DNA from: Deltaproteobacteria bacterium
Lineage (GTDB): Bacteria; Desulfobacterota; DSM-4660; Desulfatiglandales; B25-G16
Direction: 5' to 3'
NCBI GenBank assembly: GCA_020348625.1
Contig: CP070752.1
Span: 360,335-382,440, forward strand
DNA length: 22,106 nt
A program made the position numbers and the translations under genes. Positions 1-6,818 of this stretch are shown here, in pieces. The first letter of the stretch is position 1, and every line of letters starts with the position of its first letter. The notes under the pieces are model-generated. The model saw only the letters and a list, made by a program, of their open reading frames with translations, was not told the DNA's origin and did not search any database.

Positions 1-65
1 CGCAGACTCATCTCTATCAGTCATCTGCTTTCTCCAGAAAAAGTAATTTAACCGGTAAAAATTTG

Positions 66-94
66 TTGACAGGTTAGAAAAAATAGGGTAGCTT
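66..94 (+). promoter_or_regulatory. Candidate sigma70-type promoter for the 4Fe-4S protein gene
   Basis: A perfect -35 box TTGACA (66-71) is followed by a 17-base spacer and TAGCTT (89-94), which keeps the first two bases and the last base of the -10 consensus. The spacer is A-rich. Transcription would start near 101, leaving a leader of about 60 bases before the ATG at 160. The -35 box and spacing are strong, the -10 is only fair. Confidence 0.5.
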
Positions 95-159
95 TTAACC
101 TCCATAACATTAATAGGTGGTTATCCTTTTGTCAAGAACCTTTAGTGGGGGAAGCTGCA

Positions 160-900
160 ATGAATTGTGCCCTAGCTCATCCGAAAAAACCCAAAACCAA
201 AAATAGACCAAAGAACGAGTTACCACACGGTTTAAGGAACACAGAGAAGCTAAAATCCTTTATCAGAACCATTGGGGTTGAGCTCACCGGCATAGCAGAC
301 CTAGACACGCTCGAGAAAATGCCGGTGGGGATGTCCTTAAATGCCTTCCGAGAACACTATCGCTACGCAATCGTAATGGGAGCACCGCTCGGCAGATTGG
401 AAAAGGAGGCGCCGGGAATTGAAGCAAGCATCTACCTGGAGAAGGCGGCCCTTGAGGTAGTTGGCTATTTGGAAGCAAAAAGTCGCTGGGGGCTGGTCAT
501 CCACACCGAGGATGAATTCGACCCCATTAACCGTACAGGGCTCATGTCGCTGAAGGTCCTGGCAAAAGCAGCGGGCCTCGGCTGGCAAGGAAGGTCGCTC
601 TTGATCGTGTCGCCAAGCTTCGGCCCCATCCACAGACTGATTGCTGTTTTAACAGACATGCCTTTAAAGGCAGATACCGCCATCCCCAACCAATGCGGAG
701 ACTGCTCGGCCTGTATCCGCGAGTGCCCGGCAAGAGCACTAACTCTGGTTACTTTTGAAGACCACCCCCATACCCGCGAAGAGGTTTTAAACCTCCATGC
801 ATGCCTGGGCGATCATGGCTGCAAGGCCTGCCTCGTAGCGTGCCCGTACCAACAGAACGCATGCACGAATGACAACCGCCAAGAGAGGTGTACAACATGA
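160..900 (+). CDS. Epoxyqueuosine reductase-like 4Fe-4S double-cluster protein
   Basis: This 246-residue protein resembles the iron-sulfur part of epoxyqueuosine reductase (QueG) and related cobalamin-linked reductases. The C-terminal third holds two ferredoxin-type clusters: CGDCSACIRECP (C-x2-C-x2-C-x3-CP), then a second cysteine set ending CKACLVACPY. Upstream, GLGWQGRSLLIV resembles the segment G-W-x-G-K/R that precedes the clusters in QueG. The protein is shorter than typical QueG (about 350-380 residues) and lacks the C-terminal HEAT-like part, so it may be a relative with another substrate instead of the tRNA-modifying enzyme. The ATG at 160 is chosen because a GGGGAAG ribosome site lies just upstream; a GTG at 145 in the same frame is possible. 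Its last four bases overlap the next gene, so the two are probably co-translated. Family membership is solid, the substrate is unknown. Confidence 0.8.
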   Translation: MNCALAHPKKPKTKNRPKNELPHGLRNTEKLKSFIRTIGVELTGIADLDTLEKMPVGMSLNAFREHYRYAIVMGAPLGRLEKEAPGIEASIYLEKAALEVVGYLEAKSRWGLVIHTEDEFDPINRTGLMSLKVLAKAAGLGWQGRSLLIVSPSFGPIHRLIAVLTDMPLKADTAIPNQCGDCSACIRECPARALTLVTFEDHPHTREEVLNLHACLGDHGCKACLVACPYQQNACTNDNRQERCTT

Positions 901-1139
901 TGAACTGGTGGGTCATACAACAACTGTCAGAAATAAGACAGAAAGAAATCTTGAAGGACGTTGAGCGGTTCCGCCAATTGAGGCTATACCAAACCAATAG
1001 AAGAAAGCCGAAACTACGCTTTCACGCCCTGTTAGCCAATCTGGGCAAACTGCTCGTGTGTTGCGGCTCGTTCCTGGAGGAGCGTTATGGGGCCACATCG
1101 AGACGAACCTTTTTTAATAGCGTAGAGACCAGGCTTTGA
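897..1139 (+). CDS. Small basic protein coupled to the 4Fe-4S protein
   Basis: This 80-residue protein begins at an ATG that overlaps the preceding stop codon (ATGA at 897-900), with GAGAGGTG placed just upstream as a ribosome site. A second ATG at 900 and a GTG at 888 are possible starts. The sequence starts MMNWWVIQQL, continues with a charged, probably helical stretch rich in Arg and Lys, and has a short hydrophobic patch, LLVCCGSFLEERYG, near residue 57. I do not recognise a domain. The overlap with the upstream gene and the convincing protein-like composition argue that it is real and works with that protein, but no function can be given. Confidence 0.6.
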   Translation: MMNWWVIQQLSEIRQKEILKDVERFRQLRLYQTNRRKPKLRFHALLANLGKLLVCCGSFLEERYGATSRRTFFNSVETRL

Positions 1140-1158
1140 CACCCTCACTGAGAATGCC

Positions 1159-2085
1159 TCAAGCATGCTCACAATTCCTTGCTTCAGTTCTTTGTGATAC
1201 CATCTCTTCTATAATTGCCCTCACCGGCCTAGTCTCCTTAATGAGAGCGCTTACCTGACCTCCGCCTGCTGGGTAGAGATCAAAATCACCGCTCGTCCAA
1301 GCTGCTGGGGCATCATTAAAATCGTACTCCCGAGAAAGATCGGCATTCGGGGTGTCTAGCATCTTCTGCAGCTTCGGATTGATGATCACTCTAACCTTGA
1401 TGGTGCCTCGAAGGAGCAGCGTGGTGCCGCCGTCGCCACAATTGAGTATGGCTTGTTTCCATTCATCGGATGCGGGTGACTCCTCGGAAACTATGAACCG
1501 CGTTCCGAGTTGGACTCCTTGGGCACCCAAGGCGAGGGCTGCACGATATCCCCGCGAGTCCGCAATACCACCGGCGGCAACTACGGGGATCTTTACACGG
1601 TCTACCACAAGGGGCACCAGCACCATGGTTGAAGACTCGGGATTGGGAGAACGAAGACCACCTGACTCCAATCCTGAAGCAACTACCGCATCCGCACCCG
1701 CATCTTCTGCCTTCATCGCCTGAGGTAAGGTAAGGGCAACATGAAGACCCTTCATCCCCAAGGCATGGATCTTGGGGTAGATACTTTTCGGAGAACCCGC
1801 TGATGTGGTGATGGTTTTTACCCCTACCTCTGCCATGATCTCCAGCATCTTCTCGTGGGAAGGATTCATAATCATCAGGTTTGCCCCAAATGGCTTATCA
1901 GTCAATTCCCGAACCTCGCGTGCCAGCCGTTTTGCCTCCTGAGGGTCCCTGATGAATCCAAGGGCCAACATTCCGAAGCCCCCGGCCTCGCAGATGGCCG
2001 CTACCAGCTTAGGGCTATTAATATGACCAATAGGCCCCTGTATAATCGGGTAGCGACTTCCCAGCAATTTCGTTAGATCAGGCAT
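1159..2085 (-). CDS. Nitronate monooxygenase / enoyl reductase II-like FMN flavoprotein
   Basis: This 308-residue protein belongs to the nitronate monooxygenase (2-nitropropane dioxygenase) family, a TIM barrel that binds FMN. Visible signatures are the N-terminal YPIIQGPIG (12-20), ICEAGGFGMLALG (31-43), PFGANLMI (65-72), the phosphate-binding VVAAGGIADSRG (168-179) and GVQLGTRF (190-197). The start at 2085 is chosen because AGGGAGG sits about seven bases upstream and the family N-terminus begins here; the frame stays open to 2238 but that extension looks unlike the family. The usual E-A-G-G-H segment reads LESGGLRSP (139-147), with leucine 144 in place of the histidine important in characterised nitronate monooxygenases. 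It may therefore be a different flavin oxidoreductase. It faces the preceding gene convergently and has no partner gene beside it. Confidence 0.88.
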   Translation of the reverse strand: MPDLTKLLGSRYPIIQGPIGHINSPKLVAAICEAGGFGMLALGFIRDPQEAKRLAREVRELTDKPFGANLMIMNPSHEKMLEIMAEVGVKTITTSAGSPKSIYPKIHALGMKGLHVALTLPQAMKAEDAGADAVVASGLESGGLRSPNPESSTMVLVPLVVDRVKIPVVAAGGIADSRGYRAALALGAQGVQLGTRFIVSEESPASDEWKQAILNCGDGGTTLLLRGTIKVRVIINPKLQKMLDTPNADLSREYDFNDAPAAWTSGDFDLYPAGGGQVSALIKETRPVRAIIEEMVSQRTEARNCEHA

Positions 2086-2728
2086 TGCAAAAACCTCCCT
2101 AATTAAGAAAAATTCGATTATCCGGTTCACATCGCGCGGCGGACCCCCATCACGTAATTCCGGGGAGCAGTGCACGTATTCGGAAAACAGATCTGCAATG
2201 TCTTGCTGAACCCTCACATATTTACTTCGTTGAGTCAAACCGAAAAGACTGTTTCATAAGACTTAGCTTCGTGTCTGCTCAAAGCCCGCCACACATCCTG
2301 AGGTGTTCAGTGGTTTCAGGGATAGCCATGAGCAGCCATACTATTGCGGCATCGGGAATTTACTCGGCGCTCCGGTTCCGCCACAGCGCCTTCGGTCCAT
2401 TGTTCAGGGAGAGTCAATATCGGATGGGGGCAATTGAAGATTGCGTAAAAATGATTAACTTTTGGATATAACAATGAATCGGTAGACTTAGATGAAACTC
2501 ACCTATGGAAAGATGATGAAAACTCTCAAGTGGTTCTTCCGATATAATTTCAACTTCAGACGCCTCAAGACATGAATCATCTTGGCGTTGTTTTGCTTCT
2601 TCCTACCCACTCGACGAGAGGGCTACGATCATCCGATTTCAAGGGCTCCAAACGGGACAGATTGACTTCCCTTTGACCGGAATCAAGTTCAGCATAAGGG
2701 GAATCTGATACGAAGCTCTGAGAAGCCA

Positions 2729-2794
2729 TTACATGATGAGTGCGGTCGCCTCGTCCTCTGTCAGACCGCGACCCATCGCGGTCTCAAGCTGCTT
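2729..2794 (-). pseudogene. Possible remnant of a SufB/SufD C-terminus
   Basis: Reading the minus strand, about 21 codons between two TAA stops give [20 protein letters not shown]. This resembles the C-terminal pattern R-G-(L/I)-(S/T)-E-(D/E)-E-A-x-(A/S)-L-(I/L) of SufB/SufD iron-sulfur assembly proteins, where the motif is normally followed by a short R/N-G-F tail. Here a stop follows at once and nothing upstream continues the family, so if real it is a decayed fragment. The match is short and read by eye; chance is possible. Confidence 0.25.
2763..2784. other. Perfect 9-bp hairpin
   Basis: AGACCGCGA (2763-2771) and TCGCGGTCT (2776-2784) are exact reverse complements around the four-base loop CCCA. 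A TTTT run follows only eight bases later on the plus strand, so this is not a classic terminator. It lies inside the possible SufB/SufD remnant, so it may be incidental to coding sequence or an unassigned structural element ahead of mscL. Confidence 0.5.
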
Positions 2795-2947
2795 TTAATC
2801 TACGATTTAGATGGATGCCTCGTGCGTCACATGCGCCCCCACGAATGCTCCAAGCACCAAGAGCACCTATTTTCTGCGGCATATTTTCCGAGCATTTATT
2901 ATGAGAAAGCGTTAGAATGGATGCATAGTCTTAAAAAGGAGGGTGCA

Positions 2948-3400
2948 ATGTTCAAGGAATTCAAAGAATTTGCAATGAGGGGAAACGTGGTTGATATGGC
3001 CGTCGGCATAATCATCGGCGCGGCATTCGGCACCATCGTCAAGTCCCTTGTGGCAGATGTCATCATGCCGCCGATTGGCCTTTTGTTAGGGAACGTGGAT
3101 TTCACCAATCTGTTCATAGTGCTGAAAGAAGGCACGGCTCCCGGACCTTTTGCTTCTCTTGCCGACGCTCAGAAGGCCGGTGCAGTCACATTGAACTACG
3201 GCGTCTTCATAAACACCATCATCAGTTTCCTTATTGTGGCCTACGCTGTTTTTCTCCTCATCCGAGCCATTAACAAGCTGAAGAGAAAAGAGGAGGCTCC
3301 ACCGGCCGAACCAACAACAAAGGAATGTCCTCATTGTCTCTCGACAGTACCGATCAAGGCCAGCCGCTGTGCATTCTGTACGTCGGATTTGAGCGCTTGA
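2948..3400 (+). CDS. mscL: Large-conductance mechanosensitive channel MscL with C-terminal zinc ribbon
   Basis: This 150-residue inner-membrane channel opens under membrane tension to release solutes during osmotic downshock. The N-terminal amphipathic helix and first transmembrane helix are typical: [20 protein letters not shown], then [10 protein letters not shown]. The second transmembrane helix is near residues 88-105 ([20 protein letters not shown]). After the charged linker KLKRKEE the protein carries a zinc ribbon, CPHC (about 126-129) and CAFC (about 141-144), as seen in MscL of several other lineages but not in E. coli. The ATG at 2948 is chosen because AGGAGG lies six bases upstream and the family begins MFKEFKEF; the frame extends to 2822 but the extra residues are unlike MscL. 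The gene stands alone with no operon partner. Confidence 0.96.
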   Translation: MFKEFKEFAMRGNVVDMAVGIIIGAAFGTIVKSLVADVIMPPIGLLLGNVDFTNLFIVLKEGTAPGPFASLADAQKAGAVTLNYGVFINTIISFLIVAYAVFLLIRAINKLKRKEEAPPAEPTTKECPHCLSTVPIKASRCAFCTSDLSA

Positions 3401-3532
3401 GAAAACCAAGCAACGGTTTGGTCTTGCAATGAGCCGTTCTTAAGGTCCTAAAAGGAAGACTAAGCCCGGCTGGAGCAATGGCCTACCTGATGGAAACAAC
3501 AACCTCAAAACTTGGGTATGGGAGGTGTGCGA

Positions 3533-3784
3533 GTGGGAGGGAACACATCGCTGAAATTAGTATTCGTCATTGCAATTCTTTTTCTGGCGATAGACATAGG
3601 CGGCAGGCTGGTCCTCAGCACCCCAGAAGCGAAGGCAACAGCCAAAGTTCAGTACAAGGTTATTTCGGCCAAACCGATAAAGACGTGCGCCGAGTATGAG
3701 GATCTCCTCAACGAAATGGCAAGCCAGGGATGGGTATTTGATCACTTTATCGAAGCAGCAGATATAGCCGTTTTTAGAAAATAG
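3533..3784 (+). CDS. Small membrane-anchored DUF4177-like protein
   Basis: This protein of about 83 residues has one N-terminal hydrophobic segment (LKLVFVIAILFLAIDIGGRL), which acts as an anchor or uncleaved signal, then a short soluble domain. The soluble part, beginning VQYKVIS and containing LLNEMASQGWVFDHF and a final AVFRK, matches the DUF4177 pattern: a beta strand Y-K-V-I, then L-N-x-x-(G/A)-x-x-G-W, then a closing strand. Function is unknown. The GTG at 3533 is chosen because GGAGG (3521-3525) lies at good spacing; an ATG at 3518 and a TTG at 3512 in the same frame lack a ribosome site. The gap from mscL is 132 bases. Confidence 0.6.
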   Translation: MGGNTSLKLVFVIAILFLAIDIGGRLVLSTPEAKATAKVQYKVISAKPIKTCAEYEDLLNEMASQGWVFDHFIEAADIAVFRK

Positions 3785-3885
3785 CGTGATTCGCATAAGC
3801 GAAAAACCCTCTCTCGCCGCTTTCGCCTGTTTCAAAACACGCGCCAGTCGCTGCATAAGGTTGCACATAATGGGGTAAGTTGGGT

Positions 3886-4239
3886 ATGGCACGCAAGCCG
3901 AACCCCTTGTTGGAGGAATTCCTCGATACGGGTCTCTCTTTGCCTGCCCTTCAGTGGGAGACAGTGCCTCCCGGAGTGAATCCTCGAGAGGTATGGAAAG
4001 GTTATGATGAGGGGGTGGACGGGTGGGTGCCTGTCTGGTACCCTATCGGCGACCCGAAAACCGGTAGGTCTTATCGTGAGTTCGAGCGATCCTACTATTT
4101 TGACGAGGATCTCCAACGGATCCTCAGGGCCATGAATCGCTGGCCCCTGTGGGGGAGTCCCACACAAAAGAAGCATGCAGTCGCCATAGCCCTTTTACAG
4201 TTGTTTTGCGAGGTAACTGATCTCTGCGCACGAGTGTGA
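3886..4239 (+). CDS. Hypothetical protein, 117 residues
   Basis: I do not recognise this soluble protein. It begins MARKPNPLLEEFLDTG, is rich in Trp and Pro in the middle (GWVPVWYPIGDPKTG, near residues 46-60), and ends with a hydrophobic helix-like stretch (KKHAVAIALLQLFCEVTDLCARV). No signal peptide or membrane segment is clear. GGGGTAAG about seven bases before the ATG at 3886 is a fair ribosome site; a TTG at 3880 would add two residues. The composition is protein-like and the frame is uninterrupted for its length, so it is probably a real gene of unknown role. Confidence 0.5.
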   Translation: MARKPNPLLEEFLDTGLSLPALQWETVPPGVNPREVWKGYDEGVDGWVPVWYPIGDPKTGRSYREFERSYYFDEDLQRILRAMNRWPLWGSPTQKKHAVAIALLQLFCEVTDLCARV

Positions 4240-4365
4240 CCGTTTTTGCTCAATGGAATAGCGAGACCCTTGGGGTCAAGACATGGGACATGACTCACCG
4301 TTAACTATTTGAGGGGCACGGGGAGTTTTTCGGACCTTCTCTTGTCAGTCCCGATGGAGGTGTGA

Positions 4366-4752
4366 ATGATTTTTAAATACACCGTTTCCTGGATTGGCAT
4401 GGTGATCATCGCCATCATGAACGGCGTCATTCGAGAGGCCCTTTACGGCAAACATCTGGGTGAATTGACGGCTCACCAGATATCGACATTCACCCTGATC
4501 GTTCTCTCGGGGCTGTATCTGTGGTTGCTCGGCCTTGCGTGGAAAATCCCTTCACCGAGCCAGGCCATTACCATTGGCCTCATCTGGTTGGCCTTGACCG
4601 TGACCTTTGAGTTTTTGTTCGGGCATTACGTTATGAAACATCCGTGGCCCAGGCTCCTTAACGACTACAACATCCTTAAAGGCAGGATCTGGGTCCTGGT
4701 CCTGATCTGGATAACCATAGCGCCGTATGTTTTCTACAGATTCAGATCCTAA
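4366..4752 (+). CDS. Small integral membrane protein with four predicted helices
   Basis: This 128-residue protein is mostly hydrophobic, with four likely transmembrane helices near residues 5-25, 38-59, 66-88 and 107-125. Conserved-looking polar features lie between them: NGVIREALYG after helix 1 and EFLFGHYVMKHPWPRLLNDYN between helices 3 and 4, the latter a good candidate for a functional loop. GGAGGTG sits directly upstream of the ATG, a strong ribosome site. I do not recognise the family or a function. The next coding trace, the truncated DUF302 gene, begins 30 bases downstream. Confidence 0.75.
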   Translation: MIFKYTVSWIGMVIIAIMNGVIREALYGKHLGELTAHQISTFTLIVLSGLYLWLLGLAWKIPSPSQAITIGLIWLALTVTFEFLFGHYVMKHPWPRLLNDYNILKGRIWVLVLIWITIAPYVFYRFRS

Positions 4753-4782
4753 GACATCGAAAGCAAGAAAGGGGTTCGTAGC

Positions 4783-4920
4783 ATGAGTTACTATTTTAGC
4801 AAAACGCTGAATGTTCCATTCGACGAAGCCATTGAAAGAGTCACCGAAGAGCTGATGCCCCTTTTTGCAGTAGGCCCTGATACCGGAATCTCAAAAAAGG
4901 CAACCACATGGGAATCTTGA
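4783..4920 (+). pseudogene. Truncated DUF302 gene, N-terminal part only
   Basis: The frame encodes 45 residues starting MSYYFSKTLNVPFDEAIERV, which matches the start of DUF302 proteins (Y-Y-x3-T, then F-D-E-A-I-E-R-V-T-E-x-L), normally about 125 residues. After TEEL the similarity stops: the expected glycine-rich continuation and the conserved C-N-P segment are missing, and the frame ends at TGA 4918-4920. The last codons overlap the start of the TPR gene at 4908. A deletion has probably joined the DUF302 start to unrelated upstream sequence of the TPR gene. A functional micro-protein is possible but unlikely. Confidence 0.6.
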
Positions 4921-5459
4921 AGATCTTCTCCGGCAAAGACCCCGAGGAGCACGAGCAGAAAGGAGACGCTTACTTCGAGGAGCAACAATACGGGCTGGCC
5001 AAGATCGAGTATGAGTCAGCCCTAAGCAAGCTGGAAAGAAGGTCTCCTGGCGATATCGATCTTAGAGCTCGCCTGGAACAAAAGATTGTCAAGGCTAAGG
5101 AGGCCTTAGCTTTGCAACACAGTGAGGCAGGCGAAGAGCTCATCAATGCTGCGCTCTATGAAGAAGCGGAGGAGATATTGCGCCTTGCCATGGAATTAAC
5201 CGAAGAGACAGGGCTAAAGGCTCAAATCGAACAACGGTTAGAAGACATCCATGAACATCTTGAGAACAAAGAGGTTTATGATGCACCTCATGCTGAACTC
5301 CAAGAACCGGGTGTCCAAGAACCCGGCCATCAGGTGAAAGGGGACGATTATTTTGGCATTCTGTGCGGCTCATTACCCGAAGAAATCCAGAAAGCCTACT
5401 ATAGCTATGGGGATGCCTTCAGGGCCGGGTATATAGCCCTTAATCAGGGGGAGTTTTAG
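4908..5459 (+). CDS. TPR-like protein, N-terminal half (ends at in-frame TAG)
   Basis: These 183 residues begin MGILKIFSGKDPEEHEQKGD and consist of charged helices with TPR-like spacing: GDAYFEEQQYGLAKIEYESAL (about 19-39) and AGEELINAALYEEAEEIL (about 73-90). A linker rich in Glu, Pro and Gln (EPGVQEPGHQ) follows, then DDYFGILCGSLPEEIQKAYYSYGDAF. The frame stops at TAG 5457-5459 right after NQGEF, in the middle of what reads as a TPR helix pair, and continues in the same frame into the next entry. The N-terminal half alone would be a truncated adaptor protein. TPR proteins mediate protein-protein contacts; no partner is evident nearby. No signal peptide is visible, so a cytoplasmic place is likely. 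Confidence 0.6.
   Translation: MGILKIFSGKDPEEHEQKGDAYFEEQQYGLAKIEYESALSKLERRSPGDIDLRARLEQKIVKAKEALALQHSEAGEELINAALYEEAEEILRLAMELTEETGLKAQIEQRLEDIHEHLENKEVYDAPHAELQEPGVQEPGHQVKGDDYFGILCGSLPEEIQKAYYSYGDAFRAGYIALNQGEF
5457..5459 (+). other. In-frame amber codon splitting the TPR gene
   Basis: The TAG separates two parts of one reading frame: upstream AGYIALNQGEF and downstream LAAAKLSQAMEENSG. Joined, they give a normal TPR helix with one residue, likely Glu, Gln or Lys (each one base from TAG), at the stop. TAG is also used as an ordinary stop by several genes here (for example those ending at 6743, 10802, 15723 and 17118), which argues against general recoding. Confidence 0.75.
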
Positions 5460-5486
5460 CTGGCGGCAGCTAAGTTATCCCAGGCT

Positions 5487-6167
5487 ATGGAGGAGAATTC
5501 AGGGCCGCACAGCTTTATTCCCCTCGAACTGGCAACAGCCCACCTGAACCTTTCGCAACACGATGCGGCACGCTCGTTACTTGAGGGCTTCATAAAGGAG
5601 CATCCCGACTCCGTTCAAGCGTACTATCTGTTGTGCGAGATCCTCTGGGAGATGGGGGAGTTCGATGCAATCCATAAGCTTCTTGATGCCTGCCCAGCCG
5701 AGTTAGGTGACACATTACCCATCCAACTCCTTCGAGGCGAGACGCTCTTTAAGGCCGGCAGATACGAAGATGCGGAATCGCTTTACCTCGACTACCTGCG
5801 TTCTTACGATTGGGATGAGAGCATTGCCCGTTCGCTGGCCAGAACCTATGAGGCACTCGGTGAAAACGAGAGTGCCTGTGAACTCTACGGTGAGATAATG
5901 GGGGAATGTCGCAGCTGCGGCGTCAGAGTGGATCCTTTTATCAAGCAGCGGTATGCTGATCTGTGTTTTGACTCCGGGGATTACTCAACACGTGTTCTGG
6001 AGCTCTACCTTTCTCTTGTTCATGAAGACCCGGGCAACAAGCCTCACTATTATCGAAAGATCAGCAGGATTTACTCCTCCCTTGGTCATGAAGAGGAAGC
6101 AGAGCGGTACCGGGCCTTTGCAGATAACTCAGAGCTCCTCAAACCGGGTGCCGGTCCCGATCATTGA
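5487..6167 (+). CDS. TPR-like protein, C-terminal half
   Basis: These 226 residues continue, in the same frame, the TPR protein interrupted by the TAG at 5457. At least four TPR-like units are visible: LELATAHLNLSQHDAARSLL, AYYLLCEILWEMGEFDAIHKLL, LLRGETLFKAGRYEDAESLY and SLARTYEALGENESACELYG, with another near the end (KISRIYSSLGHEEEAERY). The ATG at 5487 is the first start codon after the stop, but no good ribosome site precedes it, and sequence with good TPR pattern lies between the stop and this ATG. The natural product is therefore probably the full protein of about 419 residues (4908-6167), and this half may not be made separately unless the stop is read through or is a sequencing error. 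Confidence 0.6.
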   Translation: MEENSGPHSFIPLELATAHLNLSQHDAARSLLEGFIKEHPDSVQAYYLLCEILWEMGEFDAIHKLLDACPAELGDTLPIQLLRGETLFKAGRYEDAESLYLDYLRSYDWDESIARSLARTYEALGENESACELYGEIMGECRSCGVRVDPFIKQRYADLCFDSGDYSTRVLELYLSLVHEDPGNKPHYYRKISRIYSSLGHEEEAERYRAFADNSELLKPGAGPDH

Positions 6168-6193
6168 TAATTGTACCTAGGGAACAAAACGCA

Positions 6194-6222
6194 TTGATAA
6201 TGAGTACGAAACAGGGTAAACA
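6194..6222 (+). promoter_or_regulatory. Weak candidate promoter for the methyltransferase gene
   Basis: TTGATA (6194-6199, five of six consensus bases) is separated by 17 bases from TAAACA (6217-6222), which is a weak -10. It stands in the short gap between the TPR gene and the DNA repair gene, 42 bases before the ATG at 6264. Spacing is ideal, the -10 match is poor. Confidence 0.3.
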
Positions 6223-6263
6223 GAACCGGTGACATCGGTTTCTGCTGAACAGGGAGAAGATGT

Positions 6264-6743
6264 ATGGTGATGTGCTACTGCTATATGGACAGCCCAATCG
6301 GAAGGCTTCTTGTGGCCGGCGACGAAGAAGGCCTCAGGCATATAGGCTTTCCAAGCGGAAAAAGCCCATTACAGCCCGGCTCCGCCTGGAAGGAAGACCG
6401 TAACGCGCTTGGCGAGGCCATCCGGCAATTGCATGCCTATTTCCAGGGAACGCTCAAGACATTCTCGCTCACGCTTGCGCCTCGGGGCACGCCTTTTCAG
6501 CTCAGCGTGCTCCGCGCGCTTCAGGAAATCCCCTACGGCCAAACGATTTCTTACGGGGAGCTGGCGCGGCGGATCGGCAGACCAAAAGCATCTCGTGCGG
6601 TCGGTGCGGCCAACGCCCGCAACCCATTGCCCATTGTTATCCCCTGTCATCGGGTCATCGGAAGCGATGGTAGCCTAACGGGGTTCGGTGGCGGACTGGA
6701 AGTCAAGAAAGCGTTGCTTGCGTTAGAGAGGAGATACCGGTAG
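6264..6743 (+). CDS. ogt: Methylated-DNA--protein-cysteine S-methyltransferase
   Basis: This 159-residue suicide DNA repair protein transfers the alkyl group of O6-alkylguanine to its own cysteine. The active-site motif IPCHRV is present with the acceptor at Cys128; the helix-turn-helix region TISYGELARRIGRPKASRAVGAANARNP (about 94-121) contains the arginine finger Arg111, and GFGGGLEVKKALLALE (140-155) closes the domain. The N-terminal domain is short but present (YMDSPIGRLLVAGDEEGL), as in Ogt-type enzymes. AGGGAGA lies about seven bases before the ATG at 6264; an ATG at 6270 is also possible. Ogt and Ada C-terminal types cannot be separated firmly, hence the symbol is tentative. The gene may have its own weak promoter. 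Confidence 0.94.
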   Translation: MVMCYCYMDSPIGRLLVAGDEEGLRHIGFPSGKSPLQPGSAWKEDRNALGEAIRQLHAYFQGTLKTFSLTLAPRGTPFQLSVLRALQEIPYGQTISYGELARRIGRPKASRAVGAANARNPLPIVIPCHRVIGSDGSLTGFGGGLEVKKALLALERRYR

Positions 6744-6768
6744 CTCTTGCTAACTGTTAAGCAAAGAG
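6744..6768. other. Imperfect hairpin just after the methyltransferase stop codon
   Basis: CTCTTGCT (6744-6751) pairs with AGCAAAGAG (6760-6768) with one bulged A, around an eight-base loop. It starts immediately after the TAG at 6741-6743. An A-rich tract follows on the plus strand and no U tract, so it is not a classic terminator; a role in transcript end protection is possible. Confidence 0.35.
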
Positions 6769-6818
6769 AACACAAAAAAACCAAACAGTAATTCGATCAA
6801 CTCAAGAGGAGGTTTGCC

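Larger units (their letters stand above)
2086..2947. other. Intergenic stretch of 862 bases with degenerate coding traces
   Basis: No convincing gene lies here. The first 153 bases (2086-2238) are an open but poorly protein-like upstream extension of the minus-strand flavoprotein frame. The plus-strand frame 2271-2471 has no ribosome site or recognisable motif. On the minus strand a 50-codon frame (2577-2729, beginning [10 protein letters not shown]) reads somewhat like protein but lacks a ribosome site. A short SufB/SufD-like trace and a perfect hairpin lie at 2729-2794 (listed separately). The region has the look of decayed genes or an eroded insertion. Confidence 0.5.

Noticed and set aside
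2271..2471. Plus-strand open frame of 66 codons
   Set aside because: No ribosome site, no motif and a composition unlike a protein family; it lies in the decayed gap before mscL.
5457..5459. Pyrrolysine as the meaning of the TAG
   Set aside because: TAG ends several neighbouring genes normally, the position fits Glu, Gln or Lys in a TPR helix, and no pyl genes are visible in the window.
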